Part shown: one piece after another, positions 8,091-9,212 of the stretch | How the letters are laid out: every line of letters starts with the position of its first letter | How positions within the stretch are numbered: position 1 is the first letter of the stretch | Origin: Bacteroides sp. | Lineage (GTDB): Bacteria > Bacteroidota > Bacteroidia > Bacteroidales > Bacteroidaceae | Length of the DNA: 9,212 bases | NCBI GenBank assembly: GCA_021204375.1 | Contig: JAJPZL010000126.1 | Location: forward strand, 1-9,212 | Direction: 5' to 3' | The notes under the pieces: generated by a model | Told to the model about the DNA's origin: nothing | The model's database searches: none | The model's input: only the letters and a program-made list of their open reading frames with translations | Made by a program: the position numbers and the translations under genes

Positions 8091-8565
8091 ATGATAAAAA
8101 CGGGATTTTTTAGATGTACTTGTATGTTGTTATTCACTTCGTGCTGTCCTAATCTAAACGATGTATTCCATGCTGATGCCAATATGCGGAAAATACGTAT
8201 CGGTATGACTGAGAGTGAAGTAGTAGCGATAATGGGAAAAAGTTATGAAGTAATAGCTCATACGGAAAAAAGAATATACACTCGGTTACAAAGCATATGA
8301 TGAAGGTATCTATCATCTTCGCTTTGTGAATAACCGACTCAAAAGCTGGAAAAAAGAGTAGCCTTATTATCCACGGTTCAACCACCAGGAAAGAGCAGAA
8401 CAGGCCCGTAAGGCTGCTATCCGGCAAACCTCAGGCAATAGCGGAACGAAAGCCCACCTGGATGCTCACCGAAGAGCTATGCTTTCCGGAGCCGATAGCG
8501 AAGCACAAAAAAATGCTATTAATTTCCATATGAATGCCCATGAAAAAGCAGTATTGGGAAATTGA
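8091..8565 (+). pseudogene. Small BamE/SmpA-like lipoprotein, frameshifted and with an in-frame TAG
   Basis: From ATG 8091 the N-terminus MIKTGFFRCTCMLLFTSC is a short signal peptide ending in a lipobox-like FTSC (Cys18), so an envelope lipoprotein is likely. IRIGMTESEVVAIMGKSYEVI (36-56) resembles the GMT..EV...MG core of BamE/SmpA-like domains. The frame then stops at 8298-8300, but the expected beta-rich continuation (EYTLGYKAYDEGIYHLRF) lies in the next frame from 8272; dropping one A from the A6 at 8266-8271 restores it. That frame meets TAG at 8359-8361 after KSWKKE, yet stays open for 67 more codons (PYYPRFNHQERAEQARKAAI onward) to TGA at 8563-8565. The tail is charged and repeats an HxxAHxxAxL motif. 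The TAG could instead be the true end. Function unknown; a role in outer-membrane assembly is not shown. Confidence 0.7.
8455..8562 (+). repeat. Two-copy HxxAHxxAxL protein repeat in the lipoprotein tail
   Basis: In the frame beyond the TAG, HLDAHRRAMLSG (8455-8490) and HMNAHEKAVLGN (8527-8562) share H..AH..A.L, with a period of 24 codons (72 nt). The DNA copies differ at many bases while the residue pattern is kept, which suggests protein-level selection. The spacing fits helical segments with paired histidines on one face. Confidence 0.55.
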
Positions 8566-8573
8566 TTCCACTC

Positions 8574-9212
8574 TTAGAAAGAAGTCTCTTCTACCAACTC
8601 TCCCGCTTCGTTATAAACCCGGATCGTACTGTAAAAAGCATAGCCGGGTCCCTTTTCCACGCTCCTGAGTGCAGTTCCTTCCTCGTAGACCTCAATTATC
8701 AGATCATACAGGTAATTCCTCTGCGGAACAGGTAACGTAGCAGTAAATGCTTGCTCCTCCGTACTTCCTCCCAAATGGGTATAAATAGTGATAACAGGTG
8801 CCTGGTTAGCCTCATACACGTATGTATTCCCCGTGTAAACTCCTGCCCCATTATCCGTCAGAGGAAGAGCCGCCGCAAAATTAAAATAATTATCCATCGG
8901 TAAAGTTACAATGGAGTTAGGCACCACATGCGTATAAGTAGCTGCACGTTGTATCAAAAAACTATTATTAATACTTAACAAAGAGTTTCCCGGAAATGTA
9001 AGATTCACCCTTAACTTGGCACACGTCCTTACCAGGCCGACAGTAACCGGATAGTTCGTTACATCTGTAAAATCCACATCCGGCAATGATCCGTACATAC
9101 AGAATCCGTTAAGCGGATCCAGATTATTGGATTTATTAATTTCCGGAGCCCATAACTCTTTCATTTCATCCAAGGTGGTTATATCCGTCAACTCCTTCTC
9201 ATCGTCATAATT
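8574..9212 (-). CDS. Fimbrillin-like (FimA/Mfa-type) surface protein, N-terminus outside window
   Basis: The frame is open from the window edge (NYDDEKELTD...) to TAA at 8574-8576, giving 212 visible residues; the start and any signal peptide lie beyond 9212. A TTG at 9191 is internal. The order of features recalls Bacteroidales fimbrillin and Mfa-type proteins: a CMYGSLPDVDF block (38-48), then VGLVRTCAKLRVNLTFPG with the Arg-x-x-Ala-Lys strand, then SINNSFLIQRAATYTHVVPN, then a second beta-rich half ending RVYNEAGELVEETSF. Such proteins are lipoproteins that form or cap type V fimbriae. There is no metal or enzymatic motif. The gene is convergent with the lipoprotein gene, only 8 nt apart, with no clear terminator hairpin between them. 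Family call is by pattern recall; another Bacteroidales beta-sandwich lipoprotein family is possible. Confidence 0.55.
   Translation of the reverse strand, partial: NYDDEKELTDITTLDEMKELWAPEINKSNNLDPLNGFCMYGSLPDVDFTDVTNYPVTVGLVRTCAKLRVNLTFPGNSLLSINNSFLIQRAATYTHVVPNSIVTLPMDNYFNFAAALPLTDNGAGVYTGNTYVYEANQAPVITIYTHLGGSTEEQAFTATLPVPQRNYLYDLIIEVYEEGTALRSVEKGPGYAFYSTIRVYNEAGELVEETSF

Noticed and set aside
8266..8272. Programmed -1 frameshift at AAAAAAG
   Set aside because: The heptamer is out of register with the zero frame and the required shift is +1.
8566..8600. Bidirectional terminator between the convergent genes
   Set aside because: No stem with a T tract could be drawn in the 8-nt gap or its flanks.
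1..9212. CRISPR array, tRNA, rRNA, insertion sequence or prophage genes
   Set aside because: No regularly spaced repeats, RNA gene cores, transposase motifs or phage genes were seen on either strand.

Overview
The window looks like chromosomal DNA of an anaerobic Bacteroidota, most likely order Bacteroidales. Three points support this. TAnnTTTG-type -7 promoter boxes lie upstream of mltG, iorA and the small lipoprotein gene. Most starts have A/T-rich leaders without a strong Shine-Dalgarno. The last gene resembles a Bacteroidales fimbrillin. GC is moderate. The genus cannot be fixed from sequence reading alone.

Layout. 1-778 holds the 3' part of a DNA/RNA non-specific (NUC1-type) endonuclease. 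822-1859 encodes the peptidoglycan transglycosylase MltG. A compact co-directional block follows at 1933-6017: iorA, iorB, a paaK-type arylacetate-CoA ligase and xpt, closed by a clear intrinsic terminator at 6039-6074. Together iorAB and paaK interconvert arylacetates, arylacetyl-CoA and arylpyruvates with ferredoxin as electron carrier. In anaerobes this serves either aromatic amino acid breakdown or their synthesis from arylacetates. A 233-nt intergenic region with two small dyads leads into a pyruvate oxidase-like gene (6251-7996). After it comes a small BamE/SmpA-like lipoprotein gene (8091-8565). It faces a partial fimbrillin-like gene on the minus strand (8574 to the window edge).

The most striking feature is a cluster of four reading-frame lesions between about 5.92 and 8.36 kb, while the upstream genes are intact. 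xpt carries a one-base insertion at a G run. The pyruvate oxidase carries an in-frame TAG exactly where a relative has Gln. The lipoprotein gene carries a one-base insertion at an A run and then an in-frame TAG. In each case recognisable or plausible coding sequence continues beyond the lesion. Consensus sequencing errors, true local gene decay and some form of readthrough all remain possible. I found no CRISPR array, tRNA, rRNA, insertion sequence or phage gene, and no clearly new defence or mobile system.
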